From contig JBFGWM010000136.1 in the NCBI GenBank assembly GCA_041588495.1, positions 1 to 7,602 on the forward strand: DNA of 7,602 nucleotides, written 5' to 3'. A program made the translations under genes and the position numbers. Numbering within the stretch: the stretch's first letter is position 1; each line of letters begins with the position of its first letter. Of this stretch, positions 1 to 6,287 are shown one piece after another. The stretch comes from JBFGWM01 sp041588495 (GTDB taxonomy: Bacteria; Pseudomonadota; Gammaproteobacteria; Pseudomonadales; JBFGWM01). The notes beneath the pieces are model-generated. The model saw nothing but the letters and a program-made list of their open reading frames with translations. It was not told the origin of the DNA and did no database searches.

Positions 1-1685
1 AACGGCTCGCTCGAGGAGATCAGGCCCTCGTCGCGCATCAGCTTGTGGTAAAAGCGCGCGTACAGCAGGTGCAGGATGGCGTGCTCGATACCGCCGATGT
101 AAAGGTCCACCGGGTTCCAGTAGCCGGCGCGCTCGTCGAGCATGGCACCGCCGGCGTCGGGGCAGGCGAAGCGGGCGTAATACCAGGACGACTCCATGAA
201 GGTGTCGAAGGTGTCGGTTTCGCGTTCAACGGGTTCGCCGGTTTCGGGGTGAGTCGCGGTCACGAATTCGGGCATCGCCGCGAGCGGCGAGCCGGCTCCG
301 TCGAGGTCCACGTCCTCGGGCAGACGGACGGGGAGGTCGGCATCGGGTACCGGGCTGACGCTGCCATCCGCTGCACGCAGCACCGGGATCGGCGCACCCC
401 AGTAACGCTGCCTGGACACGCCCCAGTCGCGGAGCCGGTAGTTGATCCTCACCGCACCCAGGTCGCGTTCCTCGAGGTGCCGGGCAATGGCATCGAACGC
501 GGCATCGAAGTCGAGCCCCGTGAACGGCCCCGAATCGATCAGGAGACCCCTGTCGGTGAAGGCGCCGGCGTCCAGGTCGGCGTCGCTGCCGTCCTGCGGT
601 GCGATGACCTGGCGGATCGGGAGTCCGTGGGCGCGGGCAAACTCCCAGTCGCGCTGGTCGTGGGCCGGCACCGACATGACGGCCCCGGAACCGTATTCCA
701 TGAGAACGAAATTGGCGACCCAGACCGGGATCTTTTCCCCGCTGACCGGATGGATCACGGTGAGACCCAGCGGGAGGCCCTTTTTCTCCATCCCGGCCAT
801 GTCGGCCTCGGCGGTACTGCCCCGGTTGCACTCCTCCACGAACGCAGCCAGTTCCGGGCGCTCCCCGGCAAGGGACTCGACCAGCGGGTGCTGCGCGGCG
901 AGAGCCAGGTAGGTCACCCCCATCAGGGTGTCCGGCCGGGTGGTAAACACGTCGATCGCCTCGCCGTCCCGGTCCTCCAGGCGGAAGCGGATCTCCACGC
1001 CCCGCGAGCGGCCGATCCAGTTACGCTGCATGGTGCGTACCTGCTCGGGCCAGCCGTCGAGCTGGTCGAGGCCCTCGAGTAGTTCCTCGGCATAGGCGGT
1101 GATGCGGACAAACCACTGCGGTATCTTGCGGCGCTCCACCAGTGCGCCGGAACGCCAGCCGCGCCCGTCCACGACCTGTTCGTTGGCGAGCACGGTCTGG
1201 TCCACCGGGTCCCAGTTGACCGTGCTCTCCTTGCGATACACGAGATCCTTTTCGAGCAGGCGGGTGAAGAACCACTGCTCCCAGCGGTAGTACTCCGGGT
1301 CGCAGGTGGCCAGTTCACGATGCCAGTCGTAGGCGAAACCGAGACTTTGCAGCTGGGCGCGCATGTAGTCGATGTTCTCGCGGGTCCAGCGCGCCGGCGG
1401 GACGCCGTGCTTCAGGGCCGCGTTCTCGGCGGGCAGCCCGAAAGCGTCCCACCCCATGGGCTGCAGGACGTTGCGTCCGCGCATGCGCTGGTAGCGGCTG
1501 ATCACGTCGCCGATGGTGTAATTGCGGACATGGCCCATGTGGAGCCGCCCGCTCGGGTATGGTAACATGGAGAGGCAGTAGAATTTTTCGCGCCCGGGTG
1601 TTTCCGTCACGCGAAAGGACTGGTTTTCGTTCCAGAAGCGCTGGGCGTCCGCCTCGACGATTTCGGGTCGGTAATGAGGGTCCAT
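1..1685 (-). CDS. leuS: Leucyl-tRNA synthetase, N-terminal part (cut by left edge)
   Basis: This class I aminoacyl-tRNA synthetase attaches leucine to tRNA-Leu in the cytoplasm using ATP. About 561 codons are present, out of roughly 860 in the bacterial family; the missing part, including the KMSKS loop and anticodon-binding domain, lies left of the window. Seen in translation: the start MDPHYRPE, which matches the usual LeuS N terminus; the class I signature PYPSGRLHMGH with HMGH near residues 49-52; the CP1 editing-domain threonine-rich motif TTRPDT near 248-253; and the editing motif YGSGAVMSVPAHD near 331-343, whose Asp corresponds to the conserved editing aspartate. All these sites look intact, so proofreading should be active. 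The ATG at 1685-1683 is chosen by this N-terminal match, although no clear Shine-Dalgarno sequence precedes it. The gene is divergent from the zinc-ribbon gene, as leuS and ybeL are in E. coli. Confidence 0.98.
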   Translation of the reverse strand, partial: MDPHYRPEIVEADAQRFWNENQSFRVTETPGREKFYCLSMLPYPSGRLHMGHVRNYTIGDVISRYQRMRGRNVLQPMGWDAFGLPAENAALKHGVPPARWTRENIDYMRAQLQSLGFAYDWHRELATCDPEYYRWEQWFFTRLLEKDLVYRKESTVNWDPVDQTVLANEQVVDGRGWRSGALVERRKIPQWFVRITAYAEELLEGLDQLDGWPEQVRTMQRNWIGRSRGVEIRFRLEDRDGEAIDVFTTRPDTLMGVTYLALAAQHPLVESLAGERPELAAFVEECNRGSTAEADMAGMEKKGLPLGLTVIHPVSGEKIPVWVANFVLMEYGSGAVMSVPAHDQRDWEFARAHGLPIRQVIAPQDGSDADLDAGAFTDRGLLIDSGPFTGLDFDAAFDAIARHLEERDLGAVRINYRLRDWGVSRQRYWGAPIPVLRAADGSVSPVPDADLPVRLPEDVDLDGAGSPLAAMPEFVTATHPETGEPVERETDTFDTFMESSWYYARFACPDAGGAMLDERAGYWNPVDLYIGGIEHAILHLLYARFYHKLMRDEGLISSSEP

Positions 1686-1730
1686 CTGGGGCGCGGAAGT
1701 CTGCTGTCGTAGGGGTCCGGGAAGGGCGCT

Positions 1731-1739
1731 AGGATAACA
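1731..1739 (-). promoter_or_regulatory. Candidate extended -10 of the leuS promoter
   Basis: Read on the minus strand these bases are TGTTATCCT, an extended -10 box (TGn followed by TATCCT, 4 of 6 to TATAAT). It lies about 45 bases upstream of the leuS ATG, which would give a 5' leader of roughly 40 bases. No good -35 box is seen at 16-18 bases, which an extended -10 can tolerate. This is an inference from sequence alone. Confidence 0.33.
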
Positions 1740-1752
1740 GACTCGCGCCCGC

Positions 1753-1779
1753 TTGGCGCGCCGTGGCTTCAACTATTCT
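1753..1779 (+). promoter_or_regulatory. Candidate promoter of the zinc-ribbon/dodecin genes
   Basis: A possible -35 box TTGGCG (1753-1758) and -10 box TATTCT (1774-1779) are separated by 15 bases, shorter than the optimal 17. This would start transcription near 1786, some 20 bases before the ATG at 1809. The -35 box overlaps the palindrome GGCGCGCC (1755-1762). The call is weak and rests on position in the divergent gap more than on box quality. Confidence 0.28.
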
Positions 1780-1808
1780 CTGGTAATCAGATTGGATATG
1801 GAACGTCG

Positions 1809-2378
1809 ATGAGCAAGACTGAAAAGCAGGTTTACGAGGACGCCTACCGTGGCATCCTGAAGCGTGCCGTGGACGCGTTCCACCGTCTCGAGGAGCGGGC
1901 CTGGCCGGCGCTCAGCGAGGAGATCCGCGAGGCCGCAGAATTCGAGGCCGAGGCCGAGGAACTGGCCCGCGACGAGATGCGGTTGCTGGGTCAGTACGTG
2001 CGCCGCGACCTGCACCGGCTCTGGCATTATGTTGCCGAAACCGGCGAGGGGCTTGCCGAATGGCTGCGTTTCGACCGTGAACTGCTGGAGGAGCGCGTGG
2101 CCGAGGCCCTGTCGCGGGTCGCTGACCCGACCCAGGTCGAGGGGCAGCAATTGCAACGCCGTCTCCAGGAGGACGACAGCGAGGAACAGTACACCGCGGG
2201 TGAGATCGCCTGCGGCGGCTGTTTCCGCTGTGAGCAGTGTGGCGAGGAATTCCAGTTGCTGCGGGTGTCCAGGATCGAGTCCTGCAGGCACTGCGGCAAT
2301 GCCTGTTTCGAGCGGATCTCCGCCGTCCCAGGTCCCAGCAACGCCCGCCCGCCGGGCACCGATGGAGCAGCGTCATGA
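1809..2378 (+). CDS. YbeL-type zinc-ribbon protein (DUF1451 family)
   Basis: This 189-residue soluble protein of unknown biochemical role resembles E. coli YbeL in length, order of parts and position next to leuS. Residues 1-125 are charged and strongly helical (rich in E, R, A, L), probably an extended helical or coiled-coil region. Residues 128-134 (YTAGEIA) match the family's Y-x-S/A-G-E segment just before the metal site. The C-terminal zinc ribbon uses C141-x2-C144 and C159-x2-C162. Unusually there is a further C135-x2-C138 pair just before it and a C166 after it. The tail (172-189) is Pro/Gly/Ala-rich and probably disordered. The ATG at 1809 has GGAA (1800-1803) upstream. The stop overlaps the dodecin start (ATGA at 2375-2378), so the two are probably translationally coupled. 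Metal binding is inferred from the cysteines, and the cellular function is unknown. Confidence 0.9.
   Translation: MSKTEKQVYEDAYRGILKRAVDAFHRLEERAWPALSEEIREAAEFEAEAEELARDEMRLLGQYVRRDLHRLWHYVAETGEGLAEWLRFDRELLEERVAEALSRVADPTQVEGQQLQRRLQEDDSEEQYTAGEIACGGCFRCEQCGEEFQLLRVSRIESCRHCGNACFERISAVPGPSNARPPGTDGAAS
2364..2367 (+). promoter_or_regulatory. Ribosome binding site that decides the dodecin start
   Basis: GGAG lies 7 bases before the ATG at 2375. It supports this start over upstream in-frame starts, the furthest at 2237, which would add 46 residues without dodecin similarity. It is inside the coding region of the preceding zinc-ribbon gene. Confidence 0.75.
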
Positions 2379-2584
2379 GCGAACACGTCTACAAGCAAAT
2401 CGAACTCACCGGTTCCTCGAAGAAAGGCCTCGAGAGCGCGATCCGCAATGCGATCACCAAGGCCAGCGAGAGCGTCGAGAACCTGCACTGGTTCCAGGTC
2501 ACGGATACCCGCGGGTACATCGAGGACGGCGACGTGGCCTACTGGCAGGTCACCGTGAAGGCCGGTTTCCGCCTGAACGACTGA
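2375..2584 (+). CDS. Dodecin, flavin-binding storage protein
   Basis: This 69-residue protein belongs to the dodecin family, small proteins that form hollow dodecamers and bind riboflavin, FMN or related flavins in stacked pairs, buffering free flavin in the cytoplasm. Seen in sequence: the N-terminal strand VYKQIELTGSS, a helix covering about residues 16-34 (KKGLESAIRNAITKASESV), then LHWFQV with W39, then RGYIEDGDVAYWQVTVKAGFRL with Q58. W39 and Q58 correspond to the flavin-stacking Trp and flavin-contacting Gln described in Halorhodospira dodecin, so this copy looks competent for flavin binding. The start is set by the family length, by GGAG at 2364-2367 and by the ATGA overlap with the upstream gene. 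Pairing with a DUF1451 gene is not an arrangement I recognise, and its meaning is unknown. Confidence 0.95.
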   Translation: MSEHVYKQIELTGSSKKGLESAIRNAITKASESVENLHWFQVTDTRGYIEDGDVAYWQVTVKAGFRLND

Positions 2585-2588
2585 GGGT

Positions 2589-2594
2589 TACAAT
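2589..2594 (+). promoter_or_regulatory. Possible -10 box upstream of the DUF218 gene
   Basis: TACAAT differs from TATAAT at one base and sits just after the dodecin stop, 61 bases before the TTG start at 2655. The best -35 at a suitable distance is poor (TTTCCG-like), so this could be chance. If real it would give the DUF218 gene its own promoter and place the hairpin at 2607-2626 in its leader. Confidence 0.22.
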
Positions 2595-2645
2595 CCGGGT
2601 TCGAATGCGCGCCGTGTTTGGCGCGTGGGCCCGTGATCCGGTTCG
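2593..2645 (+). repeat. GC hairpin flanked by short direct repeats in the dodecin–DUF218 gap
   Basis: The stem pairs 2607-2613 (GCGCGCC) with 2620-2626 (GGCGCGT): six G-C pairs plus one G-T, around a six-base loop GTGTTT. No T-run follows, so it is not a classical intrinsic terminator. It is flanked by ATCCGGGTTCG (2593-2603) and ATCCGGTTCG (2636-2645), which differ by one inserted G. It could be a weak attenuator, an RNA processing or stability element, or chance in GC-rich DNA. The rest of the 70-bp gap holds nothing else recognisable. Confidence 0.4.
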
Positions 2646-2654
2646 GCGGTCGAT

Positions 2655-3413
2655 TTGCTGCGATACCTAGCCAAGCTGCTGGCCCTGCCGCCGGCATCCA
2701 ACCTGCTGCTCATCCTGCTCGCGCTGCTGTTGTGGCGGCGCCGGCCGGTGCTCGCCGCGGTGTTGGTCATCACCTCCGGCGGCAGCCTCTACGCGTTGTC
2801 GATCCCGGTGGTGGCGGATGGCCTGCGTGGCGTCCTGGAGGTGCATCCCGCGACGTCCTTTGAACAGGTCAAGCGGTTCGGCGCACAGGCCATCGTGGTC
2901 CTTGGCGCGGGCCGTGACCGGGCCGCGCCCGAGTATGCCGGGGAGGACACCCTCAGCGAGTCCGCGCTGGTCCGCGTGCGTTACGCGGCGCGCCTGGCGA
3001 AGAAGAGCGGGGTCCCGGTGCTCACCAGTGGCGGCAAACTTCCGGACGAGTTGTATCCCGAGGCTCTGATGATGCAGCAGGTCCTGGAGAACGAGTTCGG
3101 CGTGGCGGTGCGCTGGATCGAGGGCCGCAGCATCAACACCTGGGAGAACGCCCAGTTCAGCGGTGACATGCTGCTGTCCAGGGATGTGCGGAAGATTGCC
3201 CTGGTGACCCAGGCCTGGCACATGCCGCGCGCGGTGCTGTTTTTCGAGAAGCGGGGATTCGAGGTGCTGCCTGCGCCGACCGGGTTCTACAGCCCGTGGA
3301 CCCGCAACCCCGTGCTGCGCTGGGTTCCGCAGGTGGATACGTTACGCGAGTCGACCCGCGCCCTGCACGAATGGCTCGGCATCACCTGGTACCGTCTTAC
3401 CGGCCTGCTCTGA
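2655..3413 (+). CDS. YdcF/ElyC-type DUF218 membrane protein
   Basis: This 252-residue inner-membrane protein carries a DUF218 domain, the family of E. coli YdcF, SanA and ElyC. Two hydrophobic segments (about 16-28 and 32-50) flank a short WRRRP loop. The DUF218 core covers about 78-235: AIVVLGAGRD (79-88) begins the first strand; SESALVRVRYAARLAKKSGVPVLTSGG follows; SINTWENA (159-166) holds the conserved N-T-x-E-N-A; LVTQAWHMPRA (183-193) holds the family's H-M-x-R-A. The C-terminal LRESTRALHEWLG helix also suits ElyC-like members. ElyC is implicated in envelope and peptidoglycan maintenance in E. coli; the same role here is inference, because no reaction is established. The start is taken as TTG at 2655, since an in-frame stop lies at 2634-2636 and no ATG or GTG fits between; only a weak GGCGG precedes it. 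The stop is 6 bp from the converging lnt stop. Confidence 0.9.
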   Translation: MLRYLAKLLALPPASNLLLILLALLLWRRRPVLAAVLVITSGGSLYALSIPVVADGLRGVLEVHPATSFEQVKRFGAQAIVVLGAGRDRAAPEYAGEDTLSESALVRVRYAARLAKKSGVPVLTSGGKLPDELYPEALMMQQVLENEFGVAVRWIEGRSINTWENAQFSGDMLLSRDVRKIALVTQAWHMPRAVLFFEKRGFEVLPAPTGFYSPWTRNPVLRWVPQVDTLRESTRALHEWLGITWYRLTGLL

Positions 3414-3419
3414 CCGCCA

Positions 3420-4970
3420 TCAAGTTTCCTCCCGGCGAATCCTGCGCACCAGCATGGCGAGGATCAGGCTCAGCACCAGCGCGGGGCCGGACTGCCAGCG
3501 CGCGAAGGGGGTCAGCCCCTCGCGCAGGCGCACCCCGCCCTCCAGCACCACGGTCTCGAAGCGCGGCGCGCGGGCGCGGATCCTGCCGCGGTGATCGATC
3601 AGCGCGGTGATCCCGTCGTTGGTGCCGCGCACCAGTTCCCGTCCCAGTTCCAGGGCGCGCATGCGGGCGATACCCAGGTGCTGGGAGGGGCCCAGGGAGG
3701 CGCCGAACCAGGCATCATTACTGATGGTCAGCAGCAGTTCGCTGCCCTGGAAACTACGCGCGACGAATGTCGGGTACACGATCTCGTAGCAGATGTACGG
3801 TGCGAGCCGGAACGGCCGCCCGCCGGCGTCGATCTGCAGCGGAGCCTGCCCCGGGCGACCCGGCCGGAAGTCGGACATGGGCAGGTCGAAGAACGCGATC
3901 AGCCCGCGCAGCAGGTCCTGCAAGGGAACGTATTCGCCGAACGGCACCAGCTTCTGCTTGTGATAAAGCCCGGAGGCGCGACCGATGGCGACCACGCTGT
4001 TGTGCATGACCGGGTCCTCGGGTCGGGTCGGGGTCACGCCCCAGTAGGGGATGCCGGTAACCAGCGCGGTGTCGCTGGCCTCGGCCGCCAACGCCAGTTC
4101 CCCGAGGTAATCGGTCGCCCGGTGCAGGAACAGGGGTACCGCGGCTTCCGGCCAGACCACGAGATCGGCGTCCCAGTGGCGCTGGGTCAGGGTGCGGTAG
4201 CGGTCGAGGGTGGGTCCGAGATTGGATGCCGCCCACTTGAGATCCTGCGGGATATTGCCCTGCACGACCGCCACCCGGATCTCGTCTCCCGGAATCTCCC
4301 GGGTCCACTCGCGGGTGCCGGCCTGCCAGCCGCCCAGCCAGGTCGCGGCGACCAGGATGATGGCGAGCACCCGGGCCGGAGCCCCCGCATCGCGGCGCAC
4401 CAGGATATACAACGCGCAGCCCGCGGCGGCGGCCATCCATCCGAGGCCGTAAACGCCGAGGATTGGCGCCCAGCCGGCCAGCGGCGTTTCAAGGTGGCCG
4501 TTGCCGAGATAGAGCCAGGGGAACCCGGTCAGGAACCAGGCCCGGAACCATTCCGTCAGCACCCACAGGGACGGAAACCCGAGCAGGATCGTGCCCGGCG
4601 TCGGGGCGTAGAAGCGCGCCCAGAGCCACGCCATGACCGCCGGCATCAGGGCCAGTCCGGCCACGAACAGGAGCGTGAGGCTGCCGGCCAGCAGCGGCGA
4701 AGCATATCCGTAGACATGGATGCTGACGTAGATCCAGCTCGCACCGCTGCCATACAGGCCCAGTCCGAAACACCAGCCGCGCAGGAGCGCGGCGCGTGGC
4801 CCGCGGTCGCGGAGAATGTGCACCAGCCAGGTGATGGCAACGATCCCGGCGGGCCAGAAGTCGAATGGCGCCAGTGACAGGGTCACCAGGGCGCCGGCCA
4901 CCGCCGCCGGGATACAACCGATCACCCCGTCACCGCGGCCGATGGCCGCCAGGCGTTCGCGGGGGTTCAT
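3420..4970 (-). CDS. lnt: Apolipoprotein N-acyltransferase
   Basis: Lnt transfers an acyl chain from phospholipid to the N-terminal diacylglyceryl-cysteine of apolipoproteins, the last step of lipoprotein maturation in the inner membrane. The 516-residue length matches the family. Residues about 15-215 contain a run of hydrophobic membrane segments (for example 19-51, 66-80, 92-118, 125-150, 166-191, 201-214). The periplasmic nitrilase-like domain covers about 231-480, and a final membrane segment lies near 494-508. The catalytic triad is visible: E275 in VVWPEAAVP, K338 in YHKQKLVPFGEYVP and C394 in PYICYEIVYP. SNDAWFG (417-423) is another conserved family motif. The ATG at 4970-4968 overlaps the corC stop (ATGA). 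There is no strong ribosome binding site, so translation probably depends on coupling to corC. It is the last gene of the minus-strand operon. Confidence 0.97.
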   Translation of the reverse strand: MNPRERLAAIGRGDGVIGCIPAAVAGALVTLSLAPFDFWPAGIVAITWLVHILRDRGPRAALLRGWCFGLGLYGSGASWIYVSIHVYGYASPLLAGSLTLLFVAGLALMPAVMAWLWARFYAPTPGTILLGFPSLWVLTEWFRAWFLTGFPWLYLGNGHLETPLAGWAPILGVYGLGWMAAAAGCALYILVRRDAGAPARVLAIILVAATWLGGWQAGTREWTREIPGDEIRVAVVQGNIPQDLKWAASNLGPTLDRYRTLTQRHWDADLVVWPEAAVPLFLHRATDYLGELALAAEASDTALVTGIPYWGVTPTRPEDPVMHNSVVAIGRASGLYHKQKLVPFGEYVPLQDLLRGLIAFFDLPMSDFRPGRPGQAPLQIDAGGRPFRLAPYICYEIVYPTFVARSFQGSELLLTISNDAWFGASLGPSQHLGIARMRALELGRELVRGTNDGITALIDHRGRIRARAPRFETVVLEGGVRLREGLTPFARWQSGPALVLSLILAMLVRRIRREET

Positions 4971-5812
4971 GCCAGGGGCGTGACGCGCAGCAGCTGGATG
5001 CGCCGGCTGTCGGCGTTGAGAACCTTGAACCGGAAACCGTCGATCTCGACCGATTCGTTGCGCCGTGGGAGGTGTCCGAACTTCTGCATCACGATGCCAC
5101 CGATGGTGTCGAACTCGGTATCGCTGAAATCACACTCGAAGTAGCGGTTGAACTCGTCGATCGGGGTCAGCGCGCGTACCGTGAAATTGCCCTCGTCGAA
5201 CTTGCGGATGGATGCCTCCTCGTCGTCGACGTCGTACTCGTCAGCGATGTCGCCGACGATCTCCTCGAGCACGTCCTCGATGGTGACCAGTCCGGCGACC
5301 CCGCCATACTCGTCGACCACGATGGCCATGTGATTGCGGGTGGAGCGGAACTCGCGCAGCAGCACGTTGAGCCGCTTGCTCTCCGGGACGAAGGTGGCCG
5401 GTCGCAGCAGGTCCTTGATATTGACCTGGTCGGTGACCCCGGAGCCGACCTGTGGCAACAGGTCCTTCGCCAGCAGGATGCCGAGCACCTCGTCCGGGCC
5501 CTCGCCGATCACCGGGAAGCGTGAGTGCCCGTACTCGATAATGGTCTGCAGGAGTTCCCCGGGGCTCGCGGTGGCGCGCACCACGACCATGCGCGAGCGC
5601 GGGATCATGATCTCCCGGACCTGCTGTTCAAATACCTGCAGGGCGCCCTCGACGATGCCCAGGGCCTCGCTGGACAACACGTCACGCTGTTCGGCGTCGC
5701 GGAGAATCGCGAGCAGGTCATCGACCGTCTGCGGCTCGCTGGAAAACATCTGGTTGAAGCGGTCCAGCCAGGATTTCTGGCCGGACTCGGTACTGTTGCT
5801 GTCCTGGGACAT
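4967..5812 (-). CDS. corC: CorC/YbeX, CBS-pair cation-homeostasis protein
   Basis: This 281-residue cytosolic protein is of the CorC (YbeX) type. The family was described as aiding Mg2+/Co2+ efflux with CorA, and E. coli ybeX is also tied to ribosome function; the exact mechanism is unsettled. After a polar N terminus and a short helical region (25-60) come two CBS domains, about 67-125 (REIMIPRSRM, HSRFPVIG, GILLAKDLLP) and 133-190 (FVPESKRL, HMAIVVDEYGG, GLVTIEDVLEEIVGDI). The CorC_HlyC C-terminal domain is at about 206-278 (EFDTIGGIVMQKFGHLPRR, DSRRIQLLRV). It lacks the membrane DUF21 domain of the larger CNNM-like relatives. The ATG at 5812-5810 is chosen because GGAG lies 4 bases upstream and MSQDSN matches the E. 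coli start; a longer frame from 5923 adds 37 residues that overlap the end of ybeY. The gene follows ybeY by 13 bp and overlaps lnt by 4 bases. Confidence 0.96.
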   Translation of the reverse strand: MSQDSNSTESGQKSWLDRFNQMFSSEPQTVDDLLAILRDAEQRDVLSSEALGIVEGALQVFEQQVREIMIPRSRMVVVRATASPGELLQTIIEYGHSRFPVIGEGPDEVLGILLAKDLLPQVGSGVTDQVNIKDLLRPATFVPESKRLNVLLREFRSTRNHMAIVVDEYGGVAGLVTIEDVLEEIVGDIADEYDVDDEEASIRKFDEGNFTVRALTPIDEFNRYFECDFSDTEFDTIGGIVMQKFGHLPRRNESVEIDGFRFKVLNADSRRIQLLRVTPLA

Positions 5813-5816
5813 GGGT

Positions 5817-5820
5817 CTCC
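5817..5820 (-). promoter_or_regulatory. Ribosome binding site that decides the corC start
   Basis: Read on the minus strand this is GGAG, 4 bases before the corC ATG. It lies in the 13-bp gap after the ybeY stop, and it rules against the longer in-frame start at 5923, which sits inside ybeY. Confidence 0.7.
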
Positions 5821-5825
5821 GTCTG

Positions 5826-6287
5826 TCAGGCGGCTTGGTAGGGATCGGCGATGCCGAGTCTGGCGAGGATTTCCACTTCCCGGGCTTCCATCTCCCGGGC
5901 CTCGGCTTCCTCCACATGATCATAGCCGAGCAGGTGCAGCGTGCCGTGGATCACCATGTGTGCCCAGTGATGTTCCGCTTGCTTGCCCTGTTCGCGGGCC
6001 TCGCGATTGACCACCGGCGCGCAGATGACCAGGTCACCGAGGAGGATGCCGTCCCCGTCCAGGGGCGCGTCCAGGGGGAAGGAAAGCACGTTGGTTGGGG
6101 CGTCCCTGTCCCGGTACTGGTGGTTCAGGCTGCGACTCTCGGCCTCGTCGACCACGCGGACGTGAACGGTAACCCTTGCGTCAACGTCCTGCAATGCCCG
6201 CGCGACCCAGTCGCGCACGGCGGCCGGTGCCGGGACTTCGCCGGCGCCGGAAACATTCTCGAATTCAACTTCGGGCGGGGTGTTCAC
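5826..6287 (-). CDS. ybeY: YbeY, endoribonuclease / rRNA maturation factor
   Basis: YbeY is a zinc-dependent single-strand endoribonuclease needed for 16S rRNA 3'-end maturation and late ribosome quality control. The 153 residues match the family length. The defining motif HGTLHLLGYDH is at 114-124, giving H114, H118 and H124 as metal ligands. R61 in the YRDRDAPTNVLSFP region is the conserved arginine (R59 in E. coli), and GDLVIC (84-89) is also typical. The start is GTG at 6287-6285, overlapping the phoH stop by 4 bases (GTGA); no ATG is available upstream without entering phoH, and MNTPPEVEFEN fits the family's beginning. The non-ATG start with overlap implies translation coupled to phoH. 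YbeY is reported to interact with YbeZ, consistent with this arrangement. Confidence 0.97.
   Translation of the reverse strand: MNTPPEVEFENVSGAGEVPAPAAVRDWVARALQDVDARVTVHVRVVDEAESRSLNHQYRDRDAPTNVLSFPLDAPLDGDGILLGDLVICAPVVNREAREQGKQAEHHWAHMVIHGTLHLLGYDHVEEAEAREMEAREVEILARLGIADPYQAA

Noticed and set aside
45..1082. Long open frame of 345 codons on the plus strand opposite leuS
   Set aside because: It is antisense to an unmistakable LeuS reading frame, rich in Arg/Gly/His/Val as expected for a GC-biased shadow frame, and matches no family I know.
2597..2608. tRNA T-loop-like string GGGTTCGAATGC
   Set aside because: No acceptor, D or anticodon arms can be folded around it, and the gap between genes is only 70 bases. 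It is a chance resemblance.
3591..4877. 428-codon open frame opposite lnt
   Set aside because: Its composition is shadow-like (Gln, Arg, Gly, Pro), it lies opposite an lnt frame with intact catalytic residues, and no domain is visible.
5813..5923. N-terminally extended corC starting at 5923
   Set aside because: The extra 37 residues overlap the ybeY end, are Lys/Arg/Pro-rich and lack family similarity; the ATG at 5812 has GGAG just upstream.
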